In this document: piece by piece, positions 9,332-18,755 of the stretch | How positions within the stretch are numbered: the stretch's first letter is position 1 | How the letters are laid out: the number at the start of each line of letters is the position of its first letter | Origin: an uncultured Dehalococcoidia bacterium | GTDB lineage: Bacteria > Chloroflexota > Dehalococcoidia > Lucifugimonadales > UBA3495 | Direction of reading: 5' to 3' | Assembly: GCA_958296385.1 (NCBI GenBank) | Contig: OY282494.1 | Span: 975,416-1,039,415 of the forward strand | DNA length: 64,000 nucleotides | Made by a program: the position numbers and the translations under genes | The notes under the pieces: generated by a model | What the model was told of the DNA's origin: nothing | Seen by the model: the letters and a program-made list of their open reading frames with translations, nothing else | The model's database searches: none

Positions 9332-9360
9332 ATGCTACGAAATCGGCATAGCACTGTCAA
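9332..9360 (-). promoter_or_regulatory. Sigma-70-type promoter of the minus-strand DUF1800 operon
   Basis: Read on the minus strand: TTGACA (9355-9360), 17 bp spacer, TAGCAT (9332-9337). It lies 60-90 bp upstream of the DUF1800 copy 2 start. The -35 continues as TTGACAGTG, as in two other promoters of this window, and GCCG stands at the same spacer offset as in two of them. Confidence 0.75.
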
Positions 9361-9392
9361 GAAATATCCTGATTTTGGCCGGACGTTTCAGC

Positions 9393-10778
9393 CTACTCGA
9401 TGGCGTGCAGCCGGCCGTCGTCGGTGCGGACGAGGAGTTGGCCGTCGGCGTAGATTGGTGCGGTGCGGATTGCGGCGGGCAGTTGGAGGCGCCATTGCTG
9501 CTGGCCGTCGCTGCGGTTCAGGGCGTAGAGGGCGCCGGATTTATCGCCGAACACCAGCGTATCGCCGACCAGCACCGGCGAGGCTACGATTGCATCGGCG
9601 GCGGCAAAGCGCCAGCGTTCCTCGCCGGTAAGCCGGTCGACGGCGTGCATCACGCCGAGCAAATCGCCGGCGTAAAGGGTGTCGTCGTCCGCGGCCGGCG
9701 CGGTGATGATGCCCTCAAAGGATTTGCCCTCCGGGTTGAACCGCCAGCGGTCGCCGGGCTGGGACGGCGGGCTGGGCAGCGGGAACCCCCAGAGCCAGAG
9801 CTGCGACCACGTGCTGGTTACGGCGTAGCGGCCGGGATACTCCAGCACGTCCCCGGCCATGGCAAAAAGCTGGCCGCCGGCGACGAAATACGCCAGCCCG
9901 CCGGCGGTTACCGGCGGCGCCACCAGCTGGGCCGGCGTGCGGAACCGGGCCCGTTCCTGTCCGGTTCGGGAGTCCAAAGCGTACAGGCTGCGGTCTGCGG
10001 ATGCGACATAGACTACCTGATTGGCCACGGCAACGGGCGAGCGTACCTCGCTGAGCGAAGTGTGCCGCCAGATGTGTTCGCCGGTGGTGGCGTTGACGGC
10101 GTAGGTGGCTCCGTTCAGGGCGCCGGCGTACACGATGCCGCCGGCCACCGCTACCGGCCCGGACGCGGAATCGCCGATGGGATACTCCCACCGGATTTGC
10201 CCGCCGTCCCGCTCGCGGGCCACCAGACGGCGGTCGATGGTGGCGTAGTACATCGTATCCCCAACCAGCGCGATGGAGTTGTGCATCGGGCCGGAGGTGG
10301 GGATGGAGTCCAGTTCGGCGCCCGTTGCCGCATCCAGCACGGCGATGCGGAAGTGGGCGGGCAGGTAGATGCGCCCGTCGGACACCACCGGGGCGGCGAG
10401 GGTTGGCTCGCCGGCATCGGCGCTCCAGGCCAGGCGGCCGGCCGGCGGTTGCAAGGCATCGGCGGCGTAGCGGGTTTGGGCGATGCTGCGCCCGGCCATC
10501 GTCCAGTTGGCGCCCCCGGAACCGGAGTCTAACAGCACGTCGGGCTGCCGCGTGAGCAGGATTACCGGGTCGGGAATAAAGGGGAAGTTGAGCCAGACTA
10601 CGAAACCGAGGATGACGAAAATCGCCGCGCCGATGAGCAGGTTGCGGCGGGAAAAGGCCCGGCGGCGTCTGGTAGCCTGCGCCCAATCCGGGAGGATAAT
10701 ATCCTCCGGGCCATCAGCGGCGTCGGTAGGATTCAACGGTGTCAGGGGGCCGGAGGGTTCCGGCGGCGATGCGGCCAT
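9393..10778 (-). CDS. Membrane-anchored PQQ-type beta-propeller protein
   Basis: A 461-residue protein with a basic cytoplasmic N-terminus (RRRRAFSRRN), one hydrophobic segment at about 47-66, and an extracellular eight-blade-type PQQ-like propeller. Blades show as repeated G.VYVASADRSLYALDSRTGQE and LVFGDKSGALYALNRSDGQQQW patterns. There are no cytochrome or dehydrogenase signatures, so it is a repeat scaffold rather than a proven quinoprotein enzyme. It ends the minus-strand transporter operon, 81 bp after the DppC-like permease, which suggests a surface role linked to that uptake system. No clear ribosome site was seen. Confidence 0.85.
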   Translation of the reverse strand: MAASPPEPSGPLTPLNPTDAADGPEDIILPDWAQATRRRRAFSRRNLLIGAAIFVILGFVVWLNFPFIPDPVILLTRQPDVLLDSGSGGANWTMAGRSIAQTRYAADALQPPAGRLAWSADAGEPTLAAPVVSDGRIYLPAHFRIAVLDAATGAELDSIPTSGPMHNSIALVGDTMYYATIDRRLVARERDGGQIRWEYPIGDSASGPVAVAGGIVYAGALNGATYAVNATTGEHIWRHTSLSEVRSPVAVANQVVYVASADRSLYALDSRTGQERARFRTPAQLVAPPVTAGGLAYFVAGGQLFAMAGDVLEYPGRYAVTSTWSQLWLWGFPLPSPPSQPGDRWRFNPEGKSFEGIITAPAADDDTLYAGDLLGVMHAVDRLTGEERWRFAAADAIVASPVLVGDTLVFGDKSGALYALNRSDGQQQWRLQLPAAIRTAPIYADGQLLVRTDDGRLHAIE

Positions 10779-10859
10779 ATCAGCAGGGTTCGGTAAAAGA
10801 TGCGGCAGGATGCGTGGGTGCAGCCTGCCGTTGTTATGCAGCGATGCGGCGGCTGGCGG

Positions 10860-11771
10860 CTAGACGTTGCGGAGTTTGGGGTCAAGGCGGTCGCGCAGCC
10901 AGTCGCCCAGCAGGTTCATGGCCAGCACGGTGAGCACAATCGCCATCGTCGGGAAAAAGAACAGCCACCACGCGGTAACAATCAGCGTGCGCCCGTCGGC
11001 CACCATTAAGCCCCAGGCCGGCGTCGGTTTAACTAAGCCGGCGCCGAGGAAGCTCAACGTGGATTCCAGGATGATGACGTGGCCGATTTCCAGCGTGGCC
11101 AGCACGACTACGGTGTTGAACACGTTGGGGAATATGTGGCGGGCCATTATCCGCAGGGGCGATGCGCCGGCGACTTGGGCCCGGGCGATGAAATCCTGTT
11201 CCTTGATGGACAAAGCCTCGCCGCGTACCATCCGGGCGAACCTGGCCCAGAGCAGCAGGGCGATTACCAGCACGACGGTTTGGAATCCGGGGCCCATCAC
11301 CGCGACCAGCACCAGGGCCAGCAGTATGGAGGGGAAGGCCAGCTTGATGTCCACAATCCGCATTATCACGGTGTCAACCCAGCCGCCGCGGTAGGCGGCC
11401 AGCAGGCCGAGAACCGTGCCGACGCCGCCGCCCAGACCGATGGCCAGCAGCGAAATCGCCAGCGAGATGCGCGCGCCGTGGATGATGCGGCTCAGGATGT
11501 CAAAGCCCTGCCGGTCGGTGCCCAGCAGGTACTCCGTGCTGCCGCCCTCCAGCCAGACGGGGGGCGCCAGGCGGTTGGTGAGGCTGACCCGCACCGGGTC
11601 GTGGGGCGCAATCACGTCGGCGAAAATGGCCGGAATAACCAGCAATACCAGCAGGATAACCAGCGGTATGATGGGCACCCGGCGGACGGTGTCCAGGACT
11701 TTGCCCAGCGTCCCGCGCTCACGGAGGGACGCGGGTTCCGGTATGGATTGTGCAGCGACCGGGGTGGTCAT
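10860..11771 (-). CDS. ABC transporter permease, DppC/OppC type
   Basis: A 303-residue integral membrane permease of the peptide/nickel uptake family. After an N-terminal cytoplasmic tail come a first membrane helix (PLVILLVLLVIPAIFADV), the N-terminal OppC-like region with LGTDRQGFDILSRIIHGARISL, and four to five more helices. The EAL loop that contacts the ATPase is present as VRGEALSIKEQDFIARAQVAGAS. It is paired with the DppB-type permease 42 bp upstream. The ATPase subunits are not in the window. Confidence 0.93.
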   Translation of the reverse strand: MTTPVAAQSIPEPASLRERGTLGKVLDTVRRVPIIPLVILLVLLVIPAIFADVIAPHDPVRVSLTNRLAPPVWLEGGSTEYLLGTDRQGFDILSRIIHGARISLAISLLAIGLGGGVGTVLGLLAAYRGGWVDTVIMRIVDIKLAFPSILLALVLVAVMGPGFQTVVLVIALLLWARFARMVRGEALSIKEQDFIARAQVAGASPLRIMARHIFPNVFNTVVVLATLEIGHVIILESTLSFLGAGLVKPTPAWGLMVADGRTLIVTAWWLFFFPTMAIVLTVLAMNLLGDWLRDRLDPKLRNV

Positions 11772-11813
11772 AGCCTGATGTTCCTCGTTGCAGTTGGCAC
11801 AGCCGGGCTTTGG

Positions 11814-12737
11814 TTAGTTGTAACGGATGCGCGGGTTAAGGTAGGCGTAGGCAACGTCCACAAACAGGTTGATGAAAATGTAGAAAGTTGCGAACAGAAT
11901 TACTACGCTCTGAATCACCGGAAAATCGCGGTTGCGGATGGCGTCAATGGCCAGGTCACCCAGTCCGGGCCAGACAAAGACCGTCTCGATGACTACCGAA
12001 CCCGTGAGCAGCACCGCTCCAATCAGTCCCATGTAGGTGAACGGGACAATCAGCGCGTTGCGGAAACAGTGCTTCCAGATGACCTTGCGCTCCGGCATAC
12101 CCTTGATGCGGGCCAGCTTGACGTACTCGGTGTCCAGCACTTCCAGCATTGAGGAGCGGGTGAGGCGCATTACGGCGGCCACGTTGTAGTAGCCCAGGGC
12201 CATGCCGGGCAAGAGGACGGACTTGAAACCGGCGTCGTTGCCCGACGTGGGCAGCCAGCCGAGGATGACGGCAAAGACCCACATCAGCAGCAGGCCGATG
12301 GCGAATGATGGCGCAGACTGGCCCAGCAGGGCCACGACTTTGCCGGCCCAGTCAAAGGGGCTGTCCTTTTTAACGGCCACCAGAACGCCGATGGGCAGCG
12401 CAATGGCGGCGCTGACAACCCAGGCGAAAGAGGCCAGATAGATGGTGTTGGGCAGGCGGCGTATTATCAGCTCAGAAATGGGAACGCCGCCGTAGGCCCA
12501 GGCTTGCCCGAAATCGCCCTGCACAAAATTGCCGATGTAGCGGGCGTACTGGACGTAAATCGGCTGGTCCAGGCCCCATTTCGCGCGCACCTGCTCAACG
12601 ACTTTGGGGCTGGCGTCCTCCGGCAGCAGAATCGCCACCGGGTCGCCGGTTACCCGAGCCAGGGCAAATACAATGGCGCTGATTACCAGCAGCGCCAGGA
12701 TAGCCTGGATTATCCGCAAAAAGATGTAGCGTTGCAT
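11814..12737 (-). CDS. ABC transporter permease, DppB/OppB type
   Basis: A 307-residue permease with the usual DppB layout: a first helix at the N-terminus (IIQAILALLVISAIVFALARVTGDP), a long extracytoplasmic loop, then five more helices. The cytoplasmic coupling loop reads EVLDTEYVKLARIKGMPERKVIWKH. It forms the heterodimeric channel with the gene at 10860-11771 and receives substrate from the lipoprotein encoded 150 bp upstream (12888-14759). The substrate could be peptides, nickel or another small solute; the permeases alone do not tell. Confidence 0.93.
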   Translation of the reverse strand: MQRYIFLRIIQAILALLVISAIVFALARVTGDPVAILLPEDASPKVVEQVRAKWGLDQPIYVQYARYIGNFVQGDFGQAWAYGGVPISELIIRRLPNTIYLASFAWVVSAAIALPIGVLVAVKKDSPFDWAGKVVALLGQSAPSFAIGLLLMWVFAVILGWLPTSGNDAGFKSVLLPGMALGYYNVAAVMRLTRSSMLEVLDTEYVKLARIKGMPERKVIWKHCFRNALIVPFTYMGLIGAVLLTGSVVIETVFVWPGLGDLAIDAIRNRDFPVIQSVVILFATFYIFINLFVDVAYAYLNPRIRYN

Positions 12738-12887
12738 CAGGCGCCTGCGCTTATCCTGTCAATGACGGTTACGGTTGTTGCCGGTGTGGTAGTTGCTTGA
12801 TTCGGGGCGGCAGCCGCCGGATTCGCGGGAATCTGGCGACTGCCGTAATTGAGTTTGAGATTGTCGGGTCGGACACCGCTGGCCGCT

Positions 12888-14759
12888 TTACTGGCGTACC
12901 ACTTTGGTGTACTCGTGGCCTTTCATGCCGCCGAAGTAGCTGTTGTTGACCGAGTACTCGGCGATGACCTTGGGGTTGATGCCGAACTCGGCGAACAGGA
13001 ATCCCAGGGGCATCGTAGCGTTCTGCTCATACATATACTCGCCCTGCTGCTTCATCAGCGCCAGCCGCTCGGTTTCGTCCACGCTGTTTTGCCACTGGCC
13101 GAACAGGTCTTCGATGTGCGGGTCTTCGAACATATACACGGCGCCGGCGAGGGCGGGGCTGACGAAATAGACGCGCATATTGCGGCCGGCCGGCCAAAAG
13201 CCGGTGCGGTGCGTCCACAGTACGCCGTTCATCTCGCGGGCCTTGTAGCGCGTGCGGATGGGCTGGAATTCGCCGATTTGCGCGTCCACTTCAAAGCCCA
13301 CTTCTTTCAGCCACTGAACCATCGGCACGGCGATGTCGGTCAGTTCCGGCACGCCAACCAGCTTGCCGGACATGAACTCGACGCTGGGCCCGGAACCGTC
13401 GGCGTAGCCGGCCTCAGCCAGCAGGCGCCTGGATTCCTCCGGGTCGTATGCGGGGATTACCCACTCGGGGTTGAACGACGGGTCGGTGGGGTGCCAGCCG
13501 GTGTTGGCCATCAATTCCATCTTGTTGTCAAAGAACGCCTCGTTGATGGCATCCCGGTCGATGGCGTGGTTCATGGCGCGGCGCACCAGCACGTCGGTGT
13601 TGGGGTCGTTGGGGTCGCGCTTGTCTTCCAGGTATTGGCCGCCGATGCCAACCCAGACCATGAACGCGGGGAGGGTGCTTTGGGTGATGGCGAAGCCGGC
13701 CTTCACCACGTCGTTCTGCAATTCGCGGGGAATCTCGGCGATGTCGGCTTCACCGGCGCGGAGCATGGCAACGCGGGTGAGGTGCTCCTCGGCGAAAAAG
13801 AACGTAAGGCTGTCAAAGTCAGGGTTGATGCGCCAGTGGTTCTCAAAGGCGCGCTCGTATTCCAGCTTGGCGCCCTGCTCGTAGCTGACGTGCTTCCAGG
13901 GGCCGGTGCCAACCGGATTCTGCGCGTAGGCCGCCTCGCCGTTCGTCTGCCAGTAATCCAGGCTGTAAATCAGCGGGTCGGTGGTGGCGTCCGATGCGTA
14001 GAACGGAATCCACAGTTCGGGGCGGTTCATGTTCCAGACCATCTCGCTGTCGCTGACTTCGGTGACCGTAGCGGCCATGCCGAGGGCTTCGACCTCAAAG
14101 CTGCGCTGCTCGCCGGCCGGGCCGAGGAGCTGGTGCCAGAAGTCACCGAATCCGGTCTTGGCCTCCGGGTGGGACCAGAGCTGGAAGCTGAACACGAAGT
14201 CGGACACTCCGAAAGTATCATCGCCGTGATGGAACGGCACGTCCTCGCGCAGGTTGAAACTCCATTCCTTGCCGTCGGGAGATACCGACCATTCGGTGGT
14301 GAGCATGGGAACGGCTTCCCAGGTCTGGTAATCCCGCTGGAAAAGGTGTTCCTGCATGGGCTGCAAAATGCCCTGGTTGGTGCCGCCAACGCGCCAGCCC
14401 AGCAGGTTCTCGGCATAAGGAGGGGTAATCGCCACGCGCAGGTCGGATTGCACGGGTTGGCCGGCGGTGGCCGCCGGGGCCTCCGTGGGCGCCGGGGCAA
14501 CGGTAGGCGCGGCGCCGCCGGCGGCGGTGTCGGACATACCGCTGGGCTGCACCAGGGCCGTGGTTGCGGTAGGCTCGGCTGCCATCATCGCGGTGGGCTG
14601 CGCCGCCGCGGGCTGGGCCGGAGCCGCACTGGAACCCGAATCGGCCGGCGCACTGCTGGCCGCCGGTTCCTCAGTAGGCGCGCCACAAGCCAGCGCCGCC
14701 GTCAAAGACAGCGCAATCAGGCCAGAGGCTACGTTGCGAATACTCAAAAAGTGCTTCAA
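12888..14759 (-). CDS. ABC transporter substrate-binding lipoprotein, SBP_bac_5 family
   Basis: A 623-residue extracytoplasmic binding protein for the DppBC-type transporter downstream. The N-terminus is a lipoprotein signal with a lipobox ending at Cys25 (TAALAC). Residues about 26-105 are a Ala/Pro/Thr-rich linker, a common cell-surface spacer in Chloroflexota lipoproteins, followed by the family-5 solute-binding domain (YAENLLGWR, WSVSPDGKEWSFNLREDVPFHHGD). The start is TTG at 14759, supported by GAGGAGG nine bases upstream. Its promoter is at 14841-14869. Substrate is likely oligopeptide-like but unproven. Confidence 0.92.
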   Translation of the reverse strand: MKHFLSIRNVASGLIALSLTAALACGAPTEEPAASSAPADSGSSAAPAQPAAAQPTAMMAAEPTATTALVQPSGMSDTAAGGAAPTVAPAPTEAPAATAGQPVQSDLRVAITPPYAENLLGWRVGGTNQGILQPMQEHLFQRDYQTWEAVPMLTTEWSVSPDGKEWSFNLREDVPFHHGDDTFGVSDFVFSFQLWSHPEAKTGFGDFWHQLLGPAGEQRSFEVEALGMAATVTEVSDSEMVWNMNRPELWIPFYASDATTDPLIYSLDYWQTNGEAAYAQNPVGTGPWKHVSYEQGAKLEYERAFENHWRINPDFDSLTFFFAEEHLTRVAMLRAGEADIAEIPRELQNDVVKAGFAITQSTLPAFMVWVGIGGQYLEDKRDPNDPNTDVLVRRAMNHAIDRDAINEAFFDNKMELMANTGWHPTDPSFNPEWVIPAYDPEESRRLLAEAGYADGSGPSVEFMSGKLVGVPELTDIAVPMVQWLKEVGFEVDAQIGEFQPIRTRYKAREMNGVLWTHRTGFWPAGRNMRVYFVSPALAGAVYMFEDPHIEDLFGQWQNSVDETERLALMKQQGEYMYEQNATMPLGFLFAEFGINPKVIAEYSVNNSYFGGMKGHEYTKVVRQ

Positions 14760-14840
14760 GGCAGATTACCTCCTCGCGGTTCAGCCACCAACGCGCCCGC
14801 CCAACGGCACACGCCGGCGGCCCAGCCGGTATAGCAACGA

Positions 14841-14869
14841 AATCTACGCCATTGCGCCGGCACTGTCAA
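14841..14869 (-). promoter_or_regulatory. Sigma-70-type promoter of the ABC importer operon
   Basis: On the minus strand TTGACA (14864-14869), 17 bp spacer, TAGATT (14841-14846), about 80-110 bp upstream of the binding-protein start. The -35 extends to TTGACAGTG. Confidence 0.75.
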
Positions 14870-14910
14870 TAGCGCAAACGTCACCGCATCCCCTACGGAG
14901 CATCCCCACC

Positions 14911-15018
14911 TAATGTCATTCTGAGCGCAGCGAAGAATCTCGATGAGGTAGCGCACACGTTGGGGGAAACGGCGTTGCTACGCTGTCGAGATTCTTCGCT
15001 GCGCTCAGAATGACATTA
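14911..15018. repeat. Dispersed ~107 bp inverted-repeat element, copy A
   Basis: The ends are long inverted repeats: TAATGTCATTCTGAGCGCAG on the left is mirrored by the right end near 15000-15018, and the arms continue through AGCGAAGAATCTCGA. The middle reads TGAGGTAGCGCACACGTTGG then GGGAAACGGCGTTGCTACGC. The whole unit could fold into one hairpin. Near-identical copies lie at 17383 and 50842. No ORF inside: a non-autonomous, MITE-like or REP-like element. It sits between the divergent ABC-importer and M20 peptidase promoters. Confidence 0.9.
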
Positions 15019-15078
15019 TTAAGGGTAGGATGATAGCTAGGGACAGTACGACTGGGCAAAGCAGTGACCGGCGCTGCG

Positions 15079-15107
15079 TTGACAGTGGTTTGCCGCCTGC
15101 TTACACT
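15079..15107 (+). promoter_or_regulatory. Sigma-70-type promoter of the M20 peptidase gene
   Basis: TTGACA (15079-15084), 17 bp spacer, TACACT (15102-15107). The -35 again extends to TTGACAGTG and the spacer holds GCCG at the same offset as at 9332-9360. It drives the gene starting at 15175. Confidence 0.72.
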
Positions 15108-15174
15108 CGTTGCGGTTTGATGTGATGTGATGCGATGCGCTTTGCGATTGGCGAACTTGCGGGAGGATGCCGGT

Positions 15175-16533
15175 ATGCCTAATCTTGACGAACTGTTTGC
15201 TCAGGTGGACGCGGCCCAGGACGATATTGTTGCGCTGGAGCAGGCTTTGGTGCGGATTCCGTCGGTCAACACCGGGTTTATGCCCACCGGCGACGAAACC
15301 CCGGTTTGCGAGTACGCCCGCGACTTTCTGGCCCAGGACGGCATCTCGTCTGAAATCCTGGAATCGGCGCCCAACCGGGGCAACCTCATCGCCGGGCTGG
15401 CGGGGCGTTCCGGCAAGGCGGGGCTGATGTTTATGTCGCATACCGACGTGGTACCGGTGGAGGATGCCAGCGAGTGGCGGTTTCCGCCTTTCAGCGCCAC
15501 CATCGCCGACGGGCGCATTTTTGGGCGCGGCGCATCGGACTGCAAGGGGCTGCTTACCGCCCAGCTGATGGCAATGCGCCTGCTGCGGCGCAACGGCATT
15601 GAGCTGGAGGATGGCCTGATTCTGGCCGCCGGCGCCGATGAGGAACACGGCGGGCGCTACGGCTTTGGCTGGCTGGCGGACAATCATCCGGACAAACTGG
15701 CCGCCCCCTACGCCGTCAACGAGGGCGGCGGCACGCCAATTCAGGCGGCCGGCGCGCTGACTTACGTGCTGGGCGTGGGCGAGAAAGGGCGGCTGCAAGT
15801 GGAGATTGACGTCAAGGGCGTCAGCTCCCACGCCTCCACGCCCTGGCAGGGGGCCAACGCGCTGTACCGGCTGAGCCGCACCCTCAGCTCCATCGAGGGC
15901 TACGAGGCGGATCGGGATACGTCAACCGATTTGTTTGACCATCTGTCCACCTTTGCGATTGAGCACAAGCCGTCGCCGGGCAACGTGGACGACATCATCG
16001 CCGAGATTGAGCCGGACAACCCGCGCTTTGCGTCAATGCTGCGGGCGCTGTCGCGGATGACGCTGACGCCGACGATGGTGCGGGGCGGCATCAAGTCCAA
16101 CAGCGTGCCGGAGTCCATCCGGCTGACTTGCGACGTGCGCACGCTGCCCCATCAGGATGAGGAGTACGTGCGGGCGCAGCTGGACGCGGTGCTGTCGGAG
16201 ATTCCCGGCGTTTCCTACGAGATTGACTACATGGCCCGCCCCAACTCGTCGCCTTTTGACTCGCCGCTGTCGGACAGCATCCGGGCGGTAACGGCGCGGG
16301 CGCTGGGGCGGGATGACGTGCAGTGGGTGCCGGCCATCAGCAACGGGTTCACCGACTCCAGGTTCACCCGCCCGCTGGGCACCGTAACCTACGGCTTCTC
16401 CGGCTCACATCCCGACGACGACCCAATGCTGAACTTTACGCACGGCGCCAACGAGTCGGTGGGCATCAAAAGCCTGGTCAGCGGAACCAAAATCATGCTC
16501 GGCCTGGCCTGCGATATGCTGGCCGTTAAATAG
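15175..16533 (+). CDS. M20-family metallopeptidase (ArgE/DapE/carboxypeptidase G2 type)
   Basis: A 452-residue zinc-dependent amidohydrolase. Metal ligands can be placed: His in MSHTDVVPV, the bridging Asp in GRGASDCKGLL, the Glu pair in AGADEEHGG with the catalytic Glu, an acidic ligand in NEGGG, and a C-terminal His in THGANE. The lid domain begins near residue 190. Relatives remove acyl groups from amino acids or cut dipeptides. The start at 15175 is chosen because GGGAGGA ends seven bases before it; a longer frame from 15127 lacks such a site. The enoyl-CoA hydratase gene follows after 24 bp. Confidence 0.9.
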   Translation: MPNLDELFAQVDAAQDDIVALEQALVRIPSVNTGFMPTGDETPVCEYARDFLAQDGISSEILESAPNRGNLIAGLAGRSGKAGLMFMSHTDVVPVEDASEWRFPPFSATIADGRIFGRGASDCKGLLTAQLMAMRLLRRNGIELEDGLILAAGADEEHGGRYGFGWLADNHPDKLAAPYAVNEGGGTPIQAAGALTYVLGVGEKGRLQVEIDVKGVSSHASTPWQGANALYRLSRTLSSIEGYEADRDTSTDLFDHLSTFAIEHKPSPGNVDDIIAEIEPDNPRFASMLRALSRMTLTPTMVRGGIKSNSVPESIRLTCDVRTLPHQDEEYVRAQLDAVLSEIPGVSYEIDYMARPNSSPFDSPLSDSIRAVTARALGRDDVQWVPAISNGFTDSRFTRPLGTVTYGFSGSHPDDDPMLNFTHGANESVGIKSLVSGTKIMLGLACDMLAVK

Positions 16534-16557
16534 ACGGCGTTGTCTATGGAGCTACCA

Positions 16558-17355
16558 ATGTCATATCAAAACCTAACCGTAGAGTACGACGGAACGATTG
16601 CCGTCGTAACGCTGCAACGCCCGGAAAAGCTGAACGCCATCAACCGGGAGCTGCATCTGGAGATGATGGACGCCTGCCGGGAACTGCGCGACGACGACGG
16701 CATCCGGGTGGTCATCTTTACCGGCGCCGGCCGGGGTTTCTGCTCCGGCGCCGACCTCACCGGCGCACGCGCGGGGGATGAAAACCAGAGCAGGGCCGCA
16801 CGGCTGGACGAGTACAACTGGGTCGGCCGCCAGGCGCTGATGATTTACCGGGGGCTGGACAAGCCCACCATTGCGGCGGTGAACGGCGTTGCGGCCGGCG
16901 CCGGTATGGGGCTGGCCCTGGCGTGCGATATGCGGGTGGGCTGCGAGCACAGCCGGTTCAAGACGGTGTTCATCGAGCGCAGCCTCAGCCCGGATTCCGG
17001 CCTGTCCTACTTTCTGCCCCGCATCGTGGGCAGCAGCCGGGCCTTTGACCTGGTGTTCACCAGCCGCAGCGTTGACGCCGACGAGGCGTGGCGGCTGGGG
17101 CTGCTGGATCGGATGACGTCGGCGGACAATCTGCTGGCCGAGGCCAAAGAACTGGCGCGGCAGATTGCGTTCTGGCCGCCGGTGGCGATGCAGATGTCCA
17201 AGCGGGCGTTGCAGCGCAGCCTGGACACCGACCTGGCCGACCAGCTGGAATACGAAACGCACAGCATCGTATTCGCCCGCCGCGCCCCCCACGACGTAGC
17301 CGAGGCCGCCGCATCATTCCAGGAACGCCGCCCGCCCAACTTTACCGGGGAATAG
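16558..17355 (+). CDS. Enoyl-CoA hydratase/isomerase family protein
   Basis: A 265-residue crotonase-fold enzyme. The CoA-binding and oxyanion-hole signatures read FTGAGRGFCSGADL (about 58-71) and AVNGVAAGAGMGLALACDMR (about 108-127); the catalytic-loop region reads ERSLSPDSGLSYFLPRIVG. This points to hydration or isomerisation of an acyl-CoA, substrate unknown. The start at 16558 has GGAG six bases upstream; upstream in-frame ATG (16546) and TTG (16540) are possible. It is probably co-transcribed with the M20 peptidase. Confidence 0.9.
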   Translation: MSYQNLTVEYDGTIAVVTLQRPEKLNAINRELHLEMMDACRELRDDDGIRVVIFTGAGRGFCSGADLTGARAGDENQSRAARLDEYNWVGRQALMIYRGLDKPTIAAVNGVAAGAGMGLALACDMRVGCEHSRFKTVFIERSLSPDSGLSYFLPRIVGSSRAFDLVFTSRSVDADEAWRLGLLDRMTSADNLLAEAKELARQIAFWPPVAMQMSKRALQRSLDTDLADQLEYETHSIVFARRAPHDVAEAAASFQERRPPNFTGE

Positions 17356-17382
17356 GACATACTTTGTAGAGAGCACGCCGCC

Positions 17383-17489
17383 TAATGTCATTCTGAGCGC
17401 AGCGAAGAATCTCGATGAGGTAGCGCACACTTTGGGGGCAACGCCGTTGCTACGCTGTCGAGATTCTTCGCTACGCTCAGAATGACATT
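17383..17489. repeat. Dispersed ~107 bp inverted-repeat element, copy B
   Basis: Same element as at 14911: terminal TAATGTCATTCTGAGCGCAG, central TGAGGTAGCGCACACTTTGG, and a right arm complementary to the left. It lies 27 bp after the enoyl-CoA hydratase stop, where its hairpin could also act as a terminator. Confidence 0.9.
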
Positions 17490-17590
17490 GGGGGGGGTTG
17501 TGACATCAAGGCGTTGGCAGAATGGCGTTGGGGATGGCAGAATGGCCGGGGCAAACCACGTTTCGCAATTGCATTGGATGGAGATGAACG

Positions 17591-18739
17591 ATGACTAGCG
17601 CCGATTGGGGTTCCATTTACAAGGAGCTGGGGGCAGTTCCGGTTATCAACGCAACGGGCAGCGTTACGATGCTGGGCGGCTCGACGCCGCTGCCGGAGGT
17701 GCGGGAGGCGATGGCCCAGGCCGATGGCGCCTACCTGCCGCTGATGGAATTGCAGGAACGGGCCGGCGCCGCCATCGCCCGGATGGTCAACGTGCCGGCG
17801 GCTTACATCACCTCCGGCGCCGGCTCCGCGCTGATGCTGGCGACGGCGGCGGCGATGGCCGGCGACGATGACGACAAAATCCAGCAGCTGCCCAACACCG
17901 ACGGGATGCGGAACGAAATCCTCATCCAGACCCGGCAGCGCTACTGGTACGACCGCTGCCTGGAGCTGGCCGGGGCCAGGCTGGTGATGTTCGGTTCCGA
18001 GGCTGAGACGACGGCAGCCGATTTGGAACAAGCCATCGGCCCCAACACCGCCGCCGTCCACTACTACGCCGTGGAGCAGGATCCGGACCCCCACGCGCTG
18101 TCGCTGGAGGATACCATCGCCATTGCCCACGCCCACGGCGTTCTGGTCACGGTGGACGCCGCCGGGCAGATTTACCCGCTGGAGAACTTTGGCAAGTACG
18201 TGCGGATGGGCGCGGATTTCCAGTGCATCGCCGCCAAGTACATGGGCGCGCCCCAATCCACCGGCCTGGCCCTGGGTTCGCCGGAGATGATTGACCGGAT
18301 TGGCCGGCAGGCTTTTGCCAGCTACGAGGGGCGGCGGGTGCGCGGCGTGGGCCGTCCGCAGAAAGTTGACCGGCAGGAAATGGTCGGCGCAGTGGCCGCC
18401 GTCCGGCACTGGATGACGATGAACCACGAGGATAGGCTGGCCGACTCCGAACGCCGCAGCCGGGTCATCCTCAACGCCGTCGCCGGTATTCCGGGGCTGA
18501 CGGCGCAGCTCATCGAGAACGTCATCGGCCACCACGCCTACGGGCTGAACCTGTCGGTTGACCCGGCCGCCGCCGGAATGACCATCTACGACCTGCGCGA
18601 CCGGCTGAAAGATGGCGAGCCGCCCATCTGGACGCGGGTGCGGGACGATGAGGACTTTATCACCATCCATATGTTCGGGCTGAACCCCGGCGAGGACGCC
18701 ATCGTTGGCGAACGCATCGCGGCGTTGTTTGGCAAGTAA
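17591..18739 (+). CDS. SelA-like PLP-dependent enzyme
   Basis: A 382-residue fold-type I PLP enzyme of the L-seryl-tRNA(Sec) selenium transferase/D-glucosaminate-6-phosphate ammonia-lyase group. Landmarks are the N-terminal VINATGSVTMLGGS, the PLP phosphate segment ITSGAGSALML, the Asp of VTVDAAGQIYP, and the Schiff-base lysine in IAAKYMGAPQSTG. It is shorter than true SelA and has no SelA N-terminal domain, so an amino-acid or amino-sugar lyase/aldolase role is more likely than selenocysteine synthesis. ATG 17591 is preceded by GGAG. It converges with the PPOX-like gene. Confidence 0.88.
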   Translation: MTSADWGSIYKELGAVPVINATGSVTMLGGSTPLPEVREAMAQADGAYLPLMELQERAGAAIARMVNVPAAYITSGAGSALMLATAAAMAGDDDDKIQQLPNTDGMRNEILIQTRQRYWYDRCLELAGARLVMFGSEAETTAADLEQAIGPNTAAVHYYAVEQDPDPHALSLEDTIAIAHAHGVLVTVDAAGQIYPLENFGKYVRMGADFQCIAAKYMGAPQSTGLALGSPEMIDRIGRQAFASYEGRRVRGVGRPQKVDRQEMVGAVAAVRHWMTMNHEDRLADSERRSRVILNAVAGIPGLTAQLIENVIGHHAYGLNLSVDPAAAGMTIYDLRDRLKDGEPPIWTRVRDDEDFITIHMFGLNPGEDAIVGERIAALFGK

Positions 18740-18755
18740 GGACGGGCCGGCGGGG

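Noticed and set aside
17591-18739. True selenocysteine synthase (SelA)
   Set aside because: It lacks the SelA N-terminal domain, is shorter, and no selB, selD or tRNA-Sec is visible. A SelA-like lyase or aldolase is more likely.
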